Notes under the pieces: generated by a model | The model's database searches: none | What the model saw: the letters and a program-made list of their open reading frames with translations, nothing else | What the model was told of the DNA's origin: nothing | Part shown: positions 43,329 through 53,304 of the stretch, one piece after another | Layout: every line of letters starts with the position of its first letter | Position numbering within the stretch: position 1 is the first letter of the stretch | Translations under genes and position numbers: made by a program | Origin: Sinorhizobium terangae | Lineage (GTDB): Bacteria; Pseudomonadota; Alphaproteobacteria; Rhizobiales; Rhizobiaceae | Length of the DNA stretch: 54,413 bases | Assembly (NCBI RefSeq): GCF_009601505.1 | Contig: NZ_WITC01000135.1 | Location: forward strand, 1 to 54,413 | Direction: 5' to 3'

Positions 43329-46300
43329 ATGAGCAATGAGCCCTTCACCCTCGACATGTTCGGTTCGAGCGCACTGTCCTCCGGCCTCGGCCTCGGCGTG
43401 ACCGCTTTCGGCGGTTTCGCACCGGAGGCGGCGAATGACGACGAGCCGGACCCGACGCCGCCAGCACCCGCCCCTGCCGTGGCGATACCAAGCCGCCCGC
43501 AGCGGCATGGGCAGCGCGCGAACTTCTATCTCGACGGCGACCGCGACCTCGCCGCATCGTGGAAGGAGCGCGCCCGCATCAACGTGGCCGCGATCCTCCT
43601 CGCCGCCGGGATCGAGAAGCAGGATCGACCGGCCACACGGCAAGAACAGGCACGGCTGATCCGTTTCACTGGTTTCGGCGCCGGCGATCTTGCCAACGGC
43701 ATGTTTCGCCGACCGGGCGAGATTGATTTCCGCGATGGCTGGGATGAGCTCGGAGGCGCACTGGAAACCGCGGTGCCGGAAGCGGACTATGCCTCGCTCG
43801 CTCGCTGCACCCAGTATGCGCACTTCACGCCGGAGTTCATCATCCGGGCGATGTGGGCCGGCCTCCAACGCCTCGGCTGGCGCGGCGGCCGGGTGCTGGA
43901 GCCAGGCATCGGCACCGGACTGTTTCCGGCGCTGATGCCGGAAACATTGCGCGATCAGAGCTTCTTTACCGGCATTGAGCTCGACCCCGTTACGGCGAGG
44001 ATCGTCAGGCTTTTGCAACCGAAGGCGAGGATCGTCAATGGCGACTTCGCCCGCGTCGAGCTGTCCCCGATCTACGATCTTGCCATCGGCAATCCGCCTT
44101 TCTCTGATCGAACGGTGCGCTCGGACCGAGCCTATCGGTCGCTCGGACTTCGCCTGCACGACTATTTTGTTGCCCGTTCTATCGATCTTCTAAAGCCGGG
44201 CGCGCTTGCTGCTTTCGCTACCACTTCCGGCACGATGGATAAGGCTGATGCAACCGCACGCGAATACATCGCCAAGTCGGCCGACCTGATCGCTGCCATT
44301 CGTCTGCCCGAAGGCAGCTTCCGGCGCGACGCCGGCACGGATGTCGTCGTCGACATCCTCTTCTTCCGCAAGCGCATCGCCGGTGAACCGACAAGCGACC
44401 TCTCCTGGCTCGATCTGGAAGAAATACTCCCCGCGACTGCCGATGAAGGGCCGATCAGGATCAATCGCTGGCTCGCCCGGCATCCGGACTTCGTTCTCGG
44501 CCAGCATGCCCTGACATCCGGACCCTTCGGCGAGACCTACACCTGCATTGCTCCGAAGGATCAGGATCTCGAAGCCACACTGAACGCCGCGATCGATCTG
44601 CTGCCGGAGGGCAGCTATGACGGCGAGCCGACGCCAATCAACATCGACATGGAACCTGAACTCGCCGAGATCGTCGATCTCAAGCCCGACAATGCCAGGA
44701 TCCGCGAGGGCAGCTTTTTCATCGATGTCAAGCGTGGCCTGATGCAGATGATTGATGGCACACCCGTCGCGGTGACGGTCCGTAAGGGCCGTAGCGGCGA
44801 AGGGCTGCCCGAAAAGCACGTCCGGATCATCACCAAGCTGATCCCAATCCGTGACGCGGTGCGCGAAATCTTGAAAGCGCAGGAGGCAGATCGACCATGG
44901 CGCGATCTCCAGGTTCGGCTGCGCATTGCCTGGTCGAGCTTTGTCCGCGACTTTGGTCCCATCAACCACACGACGGTCTCGATCAGTGACGACCCCGAGA
45001 CGGGCGAGGTCCGCGAGACGCATCGCCGGCCGAACCTGCAGCCGTTCCTGGACGATCCCGATTGCTGGCTGGTCGCCTCAATCGAGGATTACGATCTCGA
45101 GACCGACACGGCCAAGCCCGGTCCGATCTTCTCGGAGCGGGTGATCGCGCCCCCTGCCCCGCCGGTCATTACCTCCGCTGCCGATGCTTTGGCCGTCGTG
45201 CTCAACGAGCGCGGCCGCGTCGACATAGAGCACATTGCCGAGCTTCTGCACGTCGATACGGAGAAGGTGGTCGACGACCTTGCCGACGCGATCTTTCGCG
45301 ATCCGGCGGATGGATCCTGGCAGACGTCGGACTCCTATCTCTCCGGTGCGGTTCGCACCAAGCTGACGACCGCGGAAGCCGCCGCTGCGCTGGACCCGGC
45401 CTTCGAGCGCAACGTGCGTGCCCTCAAGCAAGTCCAGCCCGCCGATTTGCGTCCATCTGACATCACCGCCCGCCTCGGTGCGCCGTGGATCCCGACTTCT
45501 GACGTCGTTACCTTCGTCAAGGAAACGATGGGCGCCGACATCAGCATCCACCACATGCCTGAGCTCGGCTCATGGACCGTGGGGGCGCGGCAACTTGGGC
45601 TTAGCGCCGTCGGCACCTCCGAATGGGGCACCAGCCGCCGGCATGCCGGCGAACTGCTTGCCGATGCGCTGAACAGCCGCGTGCCGCAGATTTTTGACGT
45701 CTTCAAAGGCGTCGACGGAGAGCGGCGCGTGCTCAACGTCGTCGATACGGAAGCCGCGCGCGACAAACTTCAGCGGATCAAGGAAGCGTTCCAGAACTGG
45801 GTCTGGACGGATCCGGATCGCACCGACCGCTTGGCGCGAGTCTATAACGACAGGTTCAACAATATCGCGCCCAGACAATTCGACGGCTCCCATCTCAAGC
45901 TACCCGGCGCCTCTGGCGCCTTTATTCTTTATGGGCATCAAAGGCGGGGCATCTGGCGGATCATCTCGTCCGGCTCGACCTACCTTGCTCATGCCGTCGG
46001 CGCGGGCAAGACGATGACCATGGCGGCGGCCATCATGGAGCAGCGCCGGCTCGGGCTGATCGCCAAGGCGATGCTCGTCGTACCCAGGCATTGCCTGGCT
46101 CAGGCCGCCCGCGAATTCCTGGCACTCTATCCGAACGCTCGCCTCCTTGTCGCCGACGAGACCAATTTCACGAAGGACAAACGTGCCCGCTTCCTGTCCC
46201 GCGCGGCGACAGCCACCTGGGATGCGATCATCATCACGCATTCGGCGTTCCGCTTTATCGCCGTGCCGTCGGCCTTCGAGCGTCAAATGATCCAGGTTGA

Positions 46301-48446
46301 GCTTGAGCTCTATGAGGATCTGCTGACCAAGGTCGACAATGAGGACCGCGTGTCGCGCAAGCGGCTCGAGCGGTTGAAGGAGGGCCTGAAGGAGCGCCTC
46401 GAAGCGCTTTCGACCCGAAAGGACGATCTGCTGACGATTTCCGAGATCGGCGTTGACCAGATCGTCGTCGACGAGGCACAGGAATTTCGGAAGCTGTCCT
46501 TCGCCACCAACATGTCGACGTTGAAGGGCATCGACCCAAACGGGTCGCAGCGCGCCTGGGATCTCTACGCCAAATCCAGGTTTATCGAAACGAAAAATCC
46601 GGGCCGGGCGCTGGTGCTCGCCTCGGGCACGCCGATCACCAACACGCTCGGCGAAATGTTCTCGGTCCAACGGATGCTCGGCCACGAGGCTTTGCGCGAG
46701 CGCGGCCTGCATGAGTTCGATGCCTGGGCGTCGACCTTCGGCGACACGACCACCGAACTGGAGATCCAGCCGTCAGGCAAGTACAAGCCGGTGAGCCGTT
46801 TCGCGAGCTTCGTCAACGTCCCGGAACTGATCGCCATGTTCCGCTCTTTCGCGGACGTCGTCATGCCGGAAGATCTTCGCCGATATGTGAAGGTGCCGGC
46901 GATCTCGACCGGCCGGCGCCAGATCCTGACGGCTAAGCCGACCCAGGCCTTCAGGAGCTACCAGACGATTCTCGACGCCCGCATCAAGGCGATCGAGAAG
47001 CGTGAGGGGCCGGCCAAGCCGGGCGACGACATCCTACTCTCCGTCATCACCGACGGTCGGCATGCGGCGATCGATCTGCGCCTGGTCGATCCCGACAGCG
47101 ACAACGAACCGGACAACAAGCTCAATCTGCTCGTCGATAATGCCTTCCGCATCTGGCAGGAGACCGGCGAACACGCCTATGTCCGGCCGGACGGCAAGCC
47201 CTTCGATTTGCCCGGCGCCGCCCAGATGATCTTTTCCGATCTCGGCACGATCAATGTCGAGAAATCGCGCGGCTTCTCGGCCTATCGCTGGATCCGCGAC
47301 GAACTGATCCGCCTCGGCGTGCCGGCGGCGGAGATTGCCTTCATGCAGGACTACAAGAAGACCGAGGCGAAGCAGCGTCTTTTCGGCGACGTTCGCGCCG
47401 GCAAGGTCCGTTTCCTGATCGGCTCGTCGGAAACGATGGGCACCGGCGTCAACGCGCAGCTCCGATTGAAGGCACTGCATCATCTCGACGTCCCGTGGTT
47501 GCCGTCGCAGATCGAGCAGCGCGAAGGTCGGATCGTCCGCCAGGGTAACCAGCATGACGAGGTCGATATCTTCGCCTATGCAACGCAAGGCTCGCTCGAT
47601 GCCTCGATGTGGCAGAACAACGAGCGCAAAGCCCGCTTCATCGCCGCGGCGCTCTCCGGCGACACCTCGATCCGGCGGCTCGAAGACCTTGGTGAGGGTG
47701 CCGCAAATCAGTTCGCCATGGCAAAGGCGATCGCATCGGGCGATGAGCGCCTGATGCAGAAGGCGGGGCTCGAGGCCGACATCGCTCGGCTGGAACGTTT
47801 GCGCGCCGCCCATGACGACGACCTGTTCGCGGTGCGGCGGCAGATCCGTGATGCCGAGCGCGACATCGAAATCTCGACCCGGCGCATCGGCGACGTCGGC
47901 AAGGACATCGAGCGCCTCGTCCCCACTGCCGCTGACGCCTTCGCGATGACTGTGGCGGACCAGCACTACGACGAGCGCAAAGTAGCCGGTCGAGGCCTGA
48001 TGAAGGAAATCCTCATGCTTGTCCAGCTTCAGAAGGAAGGCGCGGTCCCCATCGCATCGATCGGCGGCTTCGATCTCGTCTTTGAGGGAGAGCGCTTCGG
48101 CAAGGCAGACAACTATCATTATCAGACGGTGCTACAGCGCACTGGCGCGACGCAGGAGATCGATCTCGCCGTCACCGTCACGCCGCTCCGCGCCATCGCC
48201 CGGCTTGAACACGCGCTGAACGGCTTCGAGGAGGAGAGGGAGCACCATCGCCAACGACTGGAGGAAGCGCGTCGGCGGCTCTCTTCCTATCGGTCGCGCG
48301 AGGGCGGTAGCTTCGCCTTCGCCGGCGAATTGGCAGAAAAGCGCCGCCGGCTCCGCGAGGTCGACGAAGCTCTTGCGGCGGCGGCACGTGACGATCACGA
48401 AGTGATGCAAAAGGCCGCATTATACGAAAGCCGTTGCAAGGGGTGA
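43329..48446 (+). CDS. Giant methylase-helicase fusion, DarB-like
   Basis: This is a 1705-residue cytoplasmic protein that fuses an N6-adenine methylase-like domain with an SF2 helicase. The methylase (about 150-400) has SAM motif EPGIGTG (191-197) and catalytic NPPF (255-258). The helicase has Walker A AVGAGKT near 890, DEAQ near 1048, LASGTPITNT as motif III-like, and QREGRIVRQGN near 1397. A coiled-coil-rich C-terminus follows (about 1480-1690). The plan is that of P1 phage DarB and related plasmid proteins that protect incoming DNA from restriction. It has no specificity subunit nearby. AGCAGGAGATATTCC precedes the start. No stop or frameshift is seen. Confidence 0.88.
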   Translation: MSNEPFTLDMFGSSALSSGLGLGVTAFGGFAPEAANDDEPDPTPPAPAPAVAIPSRPQRHGQRANFYLDGDRDLAASWKERARINVAAILLAAGIEKQDRPATRQEQARLIRFTGFGAGDLANGMFRRPGEIDFRDGWDELGGALETAVPEADYASLARCTQYAHFTPEFIIRAMWAGLQRLGWRGGRVLEPGIGTGLFPALMPETLRDQSFFTGIELDPVTARIVRLLQPKARIVNGDFARVELSPIYDLAIGNPPFSDRTVRSDRAYRSLGLRLHDYFVARSIDLLKPGALAAFATTSGTMDKADATAREYIAKSADLIAAIRLPEGSFRRDAGTDVVVDILFFRKRIAGEPTSDLSWLDLEEILPATADEGPIRINRWLARHPDFVLGQHALTSGPFGETYTCIAPKDQDLEATLNAAIDLLPEGSYDGEPTPINIDMEPELAEIVDLKPDNARIREGSFFIDVKRGLMQMIDGTPVAVTVRKGRSGEGLPEKHVRIITKLIPIRDAVREILKAQEADRPWRDLQVRLRIAWSSFVRDFGPINHTTVSISDDPETGEVRETHRRPNLQPFLDDPDCWLVASIEDYDLETDTAKPGPIFSERVIAPPAPPVITSAADALAVVLNERGRVDIEHIAELLHVDTEKVVDDLADAIFRDPADGSWQTSDSYLSGAVRTKLTTAEAAAALDPAFERNVRALKQVQPADLRPSDITARLGAPWIPTSDVVTFVKETMGADISIHHMPELGSWTVGARQLGLSAVGTSEWGTSRRHAGELLADALNSRVPQIFDVFKGVDGERRVLNVVDTEAARDKLQRIKEAFQNWVWTDPDRTDRLARVYNDRFNNIAPRQFDGSHLKLPGASGAFILYGHQRRGIWRIISSGSTYLAHAVGAGKTMTMAAAIMEQRRLGLIAKAMLVVPRHCLAQAAREFLALYPNARLLVADETNFTKDKRARFLSRAATATWDAIIITHSAFRFIAVPSAFERQMIQVELELYEDLLTKVDNEDRVSRKRLERLKEGLKERLEALSTRKDDLLTISEIGVDQIVVDEAQEFRKLSFATNMSTLKGIDPNGSQRAWDLYAKSRFIETKNPGRALVLASGTPITNTLGEMFSVQRMLGHEALRERGLHEFDAWASTFGDTTTELEIQPSGKYKPVSRFASFVNVPELIAMFRSFADVVMPEDLRRYVKVPAISTGRRQILTAKPTQAFRSYQTILDARIKAIEKREGPAKPGDDILLSVITDGRHAAIDLRLVDPDSDNEPDNKLNLLVDNAFRIWQETGEHAYVRPDGKPFDLPGAAQMIFSDLGTINVEKSRGFSAYRWIRDELIRLGVPAAEIAFMQDYKKTEAKQRLFGDVRAGKVRFLIGSSETMGTGVNAQLRLKALHHLDVPWLPSQIEQREGRIVRQGNQHDEVDIFAYATQGSLDASMWQNNERKARFIAAALSGDTSIRRLEDLGEGAANQFAMAKAIASGDERLMQKAGLEADIARLERLRAAHDDDLFAVRRQIRDAERDIEISTRRIGDVGKDIERLVPTAADAFAMTVADQHYDERKVAGRGLMKEILMLVQLQKEGAVPIASIGGFDLVFEGERFGKADNYHYQTVLQRTGATQEIDLAVTVTPLRAIARLEHALNGFEEEREHHRQRLEEARRRLSSYRSREGGSFAFAGELAEKRRRLREVDEALAAAARDDHEVMQKAALYESRCKG

Positions 48447-48746
48447 TTTGCGAGCAACGCAGCATTTGCATAGCTGCTTTGCACAATAAATGTTTTCCAT
48501 CCGGTCAAAAAATGAGCATAGTGCTTGCAGCTGATGCACATGGCGGTTTTCTCCTCCCAGTACCGCCGCACCAGCTGTTCCCCTCTGGAGGTTTTGACCT
48601 TCACACCTTATGGGCCGCGGTTTCCGCTGGCCCTTTTTTCTGTCAAACGACGTATCGGTGTTCGTCCCAGCACACAGCGTCTATCTCTGTATTCCCACGA
48701 GGGTCCGACGGGCGCAACGGATCCAGGACGGTTACGGGCCAGTCCT
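48447..48746. other. Intergenic stretch after the methylase-helicase gene
   Basis: No supported gene. Frames on the + strand here have no ribosome binding site and run antisense to the next minus-strand gene. Composition is less GC-rich near 48460-48530. Confidence 0.4.
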
Positions 48747-49022
48747 TCAAGAGACCACAGCGAGGCGTTCGATCGCTTGAACCAACCGCTCCCTGGTATC
48801 CTCAGGATAGTTCAGGACAGTCACGAGGTCGGAAAGGCTCGGATCCTTCAGGCGGACCCTGTAGATCGCAATGCCGCCTTCAACGCTCTCGCCCATCGCT
48901 TTCAAGCCTTCGCAGTGTTCAGAGGCCTCCCGACGGGCGGTCGCCAAGGTCTCGGCAAACGCCAAGACTTCGTCGGTTCCCGGAATGACCTGGTAAGCAA
49001 AAATCTCTTTGGCAGCGTGCAT
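48747..49022 (-). CDS. Small hypothetical protein
   Basis: This is a 91-residue acidic cytoplasmic protein, MHAAKEIFAYQVIPGTDEVL onward, with a short repeat-like alternation of strands and helices (IAIYRVRLKDPSLSDLVTVLN, RERLVQAIERLAVV). GCTCAAGGAGACGCCG precedes the start at 49022. It is transcribed against the surrounding plasmid genes. I do not recognise a family. The 340 bases between it and the parB-like gene (49023-49365) hold no supported gene, only purine-rich and GC-rich sequence that may carry the parB promoter. Confidence 0.6.
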   Translation of the reverse strand: MHAAKEIFAYQVIPGTDEVLAFAETLATARREASEHCEGLKAMGESVEGGIAIYRVRLKDPSLSDLVTVLNYPEDTRERLVQAIERLAVVS

Positions 49023-49365
49023 CGGCGTCTCCTTGAGCGATGGCACTGTCTACGGCTCGTTTCCGGCGGCGTGAACTAGCAAAAGTATTAGCTGACGGTT
49101 TCGGGGAAGAAGAGGAAAAGGAAAAAGAGGAAGCGATCGCGGAGCGGTCCTCGCTGCGCCGCTGACGCTCAACCGCGCCCTCCTCACCCCTGCCAGTCGC
49201 CCCGCGCAGGGCTGTTAGCCCCGCTAGTGCTTCGCGGCAGGAATGCTCGTGCGCAGTTGCGCAGGTCCGCCCGCCCCGCGGTCCGGGAAGTGCCTTCGCA
49301 AAGGAGTGAAGGCTGGACGAAGCGGCAAGAAGCCGCGTCCCAGAACCCCATAGAAGGAGTTTCCC

Positions 49366-49671
49366 ATGCAGATCATCAAGATCGACCCGCGTGCCCTGAA
49401 GGACAATCCCGACGACGCCCGCCGCTCGAAATCTTCGCCGCAAGCCGACGCGCTGCTGCTCGCTACGGTCAAGGCCGTCGGCATTATCCAGCCACCCGTG
49501 GTTTCCCCTGAGGTGGATGGCGGCAACGGCTACACCATCCAGGCCGGTCACCGGCGGGTGAAGCAGGCCATCGCCGCTGGACTCAAGGAGATCGAGGTCC
49601 TTGTGCGCGAGGCTGCCAACGACAACGGCGCCATGCGCTCGATGGTCGAGAACATCGCCCGCGAACAACTC
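49366..49671 (+). pseudogene. ParB-like nuclease-domain gene, truncated
   Basis: The first 102 codons encode a ParB/RepB/Spo0J N-terminal domain: VKAVGIIQPPVVSPE, the GxxRxxA-type motif YTIQAGHRRVKQAIAAG, and ENIAREQL. Immediately after EQL the expected ParB continuation is replaced by unrelated sequence, which reads on to a stop at 49836. GAAGGAGTTTCCC precedes the start. Upstream neighbours of this type occur beside DUF1419/helicase blocks on rhizobial plasmids. The rest of the gene is probably beyond the mobile elements to the right. Confidence 0.8.
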
Positions 49672-50050
49672 TTAGGTTCTGCGTCGCAACTGTCCTGTTG
49701 GGTTCGTACGACCGTCATGGTTGTGGGCGATATTCGCGGGGCATATCGAGGAAGGCACACAGACGTCCGGGTCAAGCGTTCCCGCAGCGTAGCGAGGACA
49801 ATGCTTGAGGCGGCGGCGACACCACAAGCTTTTTGATGGGGTGCAGGCGAAGTCCTGCACCCCTGCCACGTGGCGAACGGGAGAGCGCGAGGGGAACCCC
49901 TCGCAATCAAAAGAGAAGAGTGCGCCGAAGGCGCTCCGCTCAAGATAACATCCTGTTCGAGAAACTGTCTTCTTTGTTGCTGTGCAGGGCTTTGAGTCTT
50001 GGCCGATGTCTTTTGCTGTTTCGAGCGGTCGCGAGCAAAGGGGACAGATC
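49672..50050. other. Left part of an inserted element in the parB-like gene
   Basis: Sequence foreign to ParB begins at about 49672. It contains a GC hairpin, GGGGTGCAGG with CCTGCACCCC (49838-49863), and leads to a tyrosine recombinase gene. It probably is the left end of an integrative element. I cannot define its terminal repeat. Confidence 0.45.
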
Positions 50051-51034
50051 GTGGTGCGGATTATCAAGGCGGCGATGGGTTATGCCGCGATCCCGGCCGG
50101 CTTTCCGATCCTGGTGTCGGAACGGATGGCGATCATCGAGCCGGCGTTCGCCTGGCTGATGGAACTGGCGACGATCCCGGGCCGCAGCCACGCGGCGGAA
50201 ACTATCCGGACTTATGGCGAGCACTTGCATGACTGGTTCGACAGCCTGGAGCAATCTGGTCTCGACTGGCGCGGCGTGAGCGAGGCTGAGATTGCTGCCT
50301 GGCGCAATCGCATGCTGTCACAGCCGAGCCCGCATACGAAACGGCCATATGCTCGGTCGACGGTGAACGATCGAGTCCGCACGGTCTGCCGGTTCTATGC
50401 GTGGGCGCAGGGCCGCGGATGGATCGAGACCCTGCCGTTCCACTTTGTCGATGTGCGGGTGGGCTCTGGCCGGCGACAATCGTTCCTGGCGCATGTGGAT
50501 GGGCGTCCGGGTGTCATGGCGGCGAACATCCTGACGGTCGCCGAGCACGAACGTTTGCCGCGACCCTTGCGTGTCGATCAGTTGCGCCGGGTGTTTGCGC
50601 ATCTGGAGATGCCCTACCGGTTGATGGCGGAATGGGCGCTGGCGACGGGACTGCGGCGCAAGGAGCTCTGCGGCCTGGCTGTCTTCCAGGTTCCGGAGAC
50701 GGCGCATCTGGATGACGACGATCATCCTCTGATCGGCGTGCCGCTGACGATCACCAAGGGTGACAAGCCGCGCACGATCTACCCGCCGATCCGCCTGGTC
50801 GACCGCACGCAGCGCTATATCGACGAGGTTCGCACGCCGCAGGCCCGGGCGTTGCGGCGCCAGCGGCCGGATTATCGGCCGCCCTCCACGCTCTTTCTCA
50901 ACCTTCAGGGAAACGCCGTCAGCAAGACACGATTGACGGCGGTGTTTGCTGAGGCGTTCCGGGCGGCCGGTGTGACGGGAACCTTGCATTATCTGAGGCA
51001 CTATCTACCCTGCCGGACTATGTCGGGTAACTAG
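50051..51034 (+). pseudogene. Tyrosine recombinase interrupted by the RIT element
   Basis: This reads as an integrase: an N-terminal SAM-like core-binding domain (ETIRTYGEHLHDWFDSLE, STVNDRVRTVCRFYAWAQ) and a catalytic domain with the first Arg in ATGLRRKELCGLAV and the Lys in ITKGDKPRTI. It breaks exactly in the HxxR motif: GTLHYLRH is followed by YLPCRTMSGN encoded by the RIT terminal repeat. The second half of the catalytic domain with the Tyr is missing. The start may be GTG at 50051, with AAAGGGGACAGATC upstream. The gene was presumably active before the RIT insertion. Confidence 0.8.
50999..51027. repeat. RIT left terminal inverted repeat
   Basis: Begins CACTATCTACCCTGCCGGAC and ends TATGTCGGG. 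It is the exact reverse complement of 54385-54413. The first few bases may belong to the target codon for His. Confidence 0.9.
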
Positions 51035-51088
51035 ATTTCGATCAGAGGTATCAAGGATTTATAGATAGCGTGTAGAGATAGTTCGTAG

Positions 51089-51118
51089 CCCTTCCAGCAA
51101 TTCAGCTTGGGAAGGGAG
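51089..51118 (+). promoter_or_regulatory. Hairpin over the first RIT ribosome binding site
   Basis: CCCTTCC (51089-51095) can pair with GGAAGGG (51110-51116), which overlaps the AAGGGAG ribosome binding site of the first recombinase gene (start 51125). This would hold back translation, perhaps against read-through from the interrupted host gene. Confidence 0.4.
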
Positions 51119-51124
51119 CAAACA

Positions 51125-52363
51125 ATGAAGTATCGCATCAATGATCAATTTGCGTTGTCGCGGCCTCCTGAAGGGCCCGTCGCGAGTTATATTATTTCGT
51201 TTGCTGAATGGCTCGTTGGTCGGGGCTACAGTCTTGTCTCAACGAGGAACCAGGTGCTTATGGCGGCCGGTTTCAGCAGTTGGCTTTGGCAAAACCGGAT
51301 TGCTCTAGCTGGCATAAGTGGAGAACACCCAGGACGTTATTTGCGGGAGCGAGCACAATTTCGCCGGCCAAAGCGTGGAGATGACGCCGCTCTCCGACAC
51401 TTGCTGGATTTTTTGCGAAGTGTCGGTGCCATGCCCGAAGAGGTCAAGGACGAGTATCAGCCGTCGCCGATCGAACTGCATGTGCAGGCATACGAGTCGT
51501 ATCTGCGAGACGCCCGCGCCCTGAACCGCAAAACAATTGTAAATTACCGGCCAGTCGTCCGGGATTTCCTCAATTTCTGCTTCAGTGATGGTGCTGTTTT
51601 GCTCGCAGAGTTGCGCGCTGTCGACGTGACCGACTTTGTTCAAAAGAGAACTTCGCGTTTGAACATAAGACGCGCGAAGATCATGACCACCGCGTTGCGA
51701 TCATTTCTTTCCTATGCGCGCTATAACGGGGATATCACCTCAGATTTGGCTGCCGCGGTCCCGATCGTCGCCAACTGGAGGCTTTCGTCTATTCCTCGTG
51801 CGATCAGCCGTGACGATGTAACCCGGTTGCTTGCCAGCATCGATCGCCAGACACCCATGGGACGCCGCGACTATGCCATGATCCTCATGCTGGCGCGGCT
51901 CGGCCTTCGTTCGAGCGAGGTGATCACGCTTGATCTTGACGATATCGATTGGGTCGCCGGGCAGATCCGTGTCCGGGGCAAGAGCAGTCAACGCAATGAC
52001 TTGCCGTTATCAGCTGATGTTGGTGAGGCTATCGCCGATTACTTACGGAACGGGCGGCCACGAAGTGCCTGCCGCCGTGTCTTTTTGCGCGACAAGGCCC
52101 CGATCCGGGGATTCGAGGGTCCGAGTGGGTTTGGATGCGTCATCCGCCGTTGCCTTCGGCGGGCCGATATCAATGCCCCCACAACAGGAGCGCACCAGTT
52201 CCGCCACGGCCTCGCTTCAGAGATGCTGCGTGGCGGCGCCTCGCTCGGTGAGATCGGCGAAGTTCTGGGGCACCGTCATATGGAGACAACGGCGATTTAC
52301 GCCAAGGTTGACCTCAACGCCCTGCGAACATTGGCTGTGGCATGGCCGGGAGAAGTTCAATGA
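51125..52363 (+). CDS. RIT tyrosine recombinase A
   Basis: This is a 412-residue tyrosine recombinase, first of the trio. The core-binding domain (about 110-210) is followed by a catalytic domain with Arg in ARLGLRSSEVITL, HxxR in HQFRHGLASEML, the HR/HW-position His in LGHRHMETT and the nucleophile Tyr in AIYAKVD. AAGGGAGCAAACA precedes the start. The stop overlaps the next gene in ATGA fashion. It should act together with the other two in a hetero-oligomeric synapse. Confidence 0.92.
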   Translation: MKYRINDQFALSRPPEGPVASYIISFAEWLVGRGYSLVSTRNQVLMAAGFSSWLWQNRIALAGISGEHPGRYLRERAQFRRPKRGDDAALRHLLDFLRSVGAMPEEVKDEYQPSPIELHVQAYESYLRDARALNRKTIVNYRPVVRDFLNFCFSDGAVLLAELRAVDVTDFVQKRTSRLNIRRAKIMTTALRSFLSYARYNGDITSDLAAAVPIVANWRLSSIPRAISRDDVTRLLASIDRQTPMGRRDYAMILMLARLGLRSSEVITLDLDDIDWVAGQIRVRGKSSQRNDLPLSADVGEAIADYLRNGRPRSACRRVFLRDKAPIRGFEGPSGFGCVIRRCLRRADINAPTTGAHQFRHGLASEMLRGGASLGEIGEVLGHRHMETTAIYAKVDLNALRTLAVAWPGEVQ

Positions 52364-53304
52364 GCGCACTCCGACAGGCTGCCCACGACTATATCGAGAT
52401 GCGCCGCGGATTGGGGTTCAAGCTACGAGAAGCGGGAAGAGGATTGATCGATTTCGTCAGTTTCTTGGAAGCCAACGATGCCCCATATATCACCATGGAA
52501 CTGGCCCTCGAATGGGCCCAGCGGCCATCCCATACGCAGCCCTCTCACTGGGCGGCACGGCTGGGTTACGTGCGCGGATTTGCCCGTCATTGGGTCGCCA
52601 CCGATCCGCGGACACAAATTCCGCCTGACGGGCTGCTGCCTTTTCGCCCGAAGCGGGCGCTACCCTATCTTTACTCCCATGCCGACATCCGGCGTCTTCT
52701 GTCCGCCGCACTTGAGATGCCGTGCCGATACACCTGCTGCAAGCTCAGGCCGTTGACATTCTACTGCCTGTTCGGATTGCTAAGCGTTGCTGGCCTGCGC
52801 CTCGGCGAAGCCCGGAACCTCAAGCTTTCGGACATCGATTTCGACGCCATGGTGCTGACGATCCGCGGCACGAAGTTCGGAAAGTCCCGTCTCGTGCCCA
52901 TGCACGCATCAACGTGCGCGGTGCTACAAGATCTGATTAAACGCCGACAACGACATAACTCGGCCCTGGCGGCGTCCCCTTATTTGTTCACATCCTATCG
53001 AGGTAATCGCCTCGACGTGGGTGACATTCATCGAACATTTTATGCTCTGTCCCGGCGGATTGGCCTGCGCGGGATCGATGACAGTCACGGCCCGCGTCTG
53101 CACGACATGCGGCACGTCTTCGCCACAAATACGCTGTTGCGCTGGTATCAAGCCGAGCAAGATCCAGAGCGGCTTTTGCCCATTTTATCCACCTATCTCG
53201 GCCATGCCCACGTGGCCGATACGCAATGGTATCTGAGCGCCTCGCCTGAGCTGATGACAGAGGCGATGCGCCGTCTTGAACGCCGCTGGGAGGATCGGAC
53301 ATGA
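52360..53304 (+). CDS. RIT tyrosine recombinase B
   Basis: This is a 314-residue tyrosine recombinase, second of the trio. Catalytic motifs: Arg in AGLRLGEARNLKL, Lys in IRGTKFGKSRLVP, HxxR in HDMRHVFATN, His in LGHAHVADT, and Tyr in QWYLSAS. GGGAGAAGTTCA precedes the start at 52360, inside the end of gene A. It ends overlapping gene C by four bases. The N-terminal domain differs from A and C, as is usual in RIT trios. Confidence 0.92.
   Translation: MSALRQAAHDYIEMRRGLGFKLREAGRGLIDFVSFLEANDAPYITMELALEWAQRPSHTQPSHWAARLGYVRGFARHWVATDPRTQIPPDGLLPFRPKRALPYLYSHADIRRLLSAALEMPCRYTCCKLRPLTFYCLFGLLSVAGLRLGEARNLKLSDIDFDAMVLTIRGTKFGKSRLVPMHASTCAVLQDLIKRRQRHNSALAASPYLFTSYRGNRLDVGDIHRTFYALSRRIGLRGIDDSHGPRLHDMRHVFATNTLLRWYQAEQDPERLLPILSTYLGHAHVADTQWYLSASPELMTEAMRRLERRWEDRT

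Noticed and set aside
48434..49079. Long + strand open frames (184 codons each) after the helicase gene
   Set aside because: They overlap each other and the minus-strand gene at 48747, lack ribosome binding sites and domains, and look like antisense shadows.
49672..49700. IS6/IS26-like terminal repeat (GGTTCTGCGTCGCAA)
   Set aside because: Partial likeness only; no matching inverted end or IS6 transposase is seen in the window.
49672..49836. Reading the ParB-like frame as one 156-residue protein
   Set aside because: Residues after 102 do not resemble ParB and are poor in helix-forming sequence; it is a chimera across an insertion boundary.
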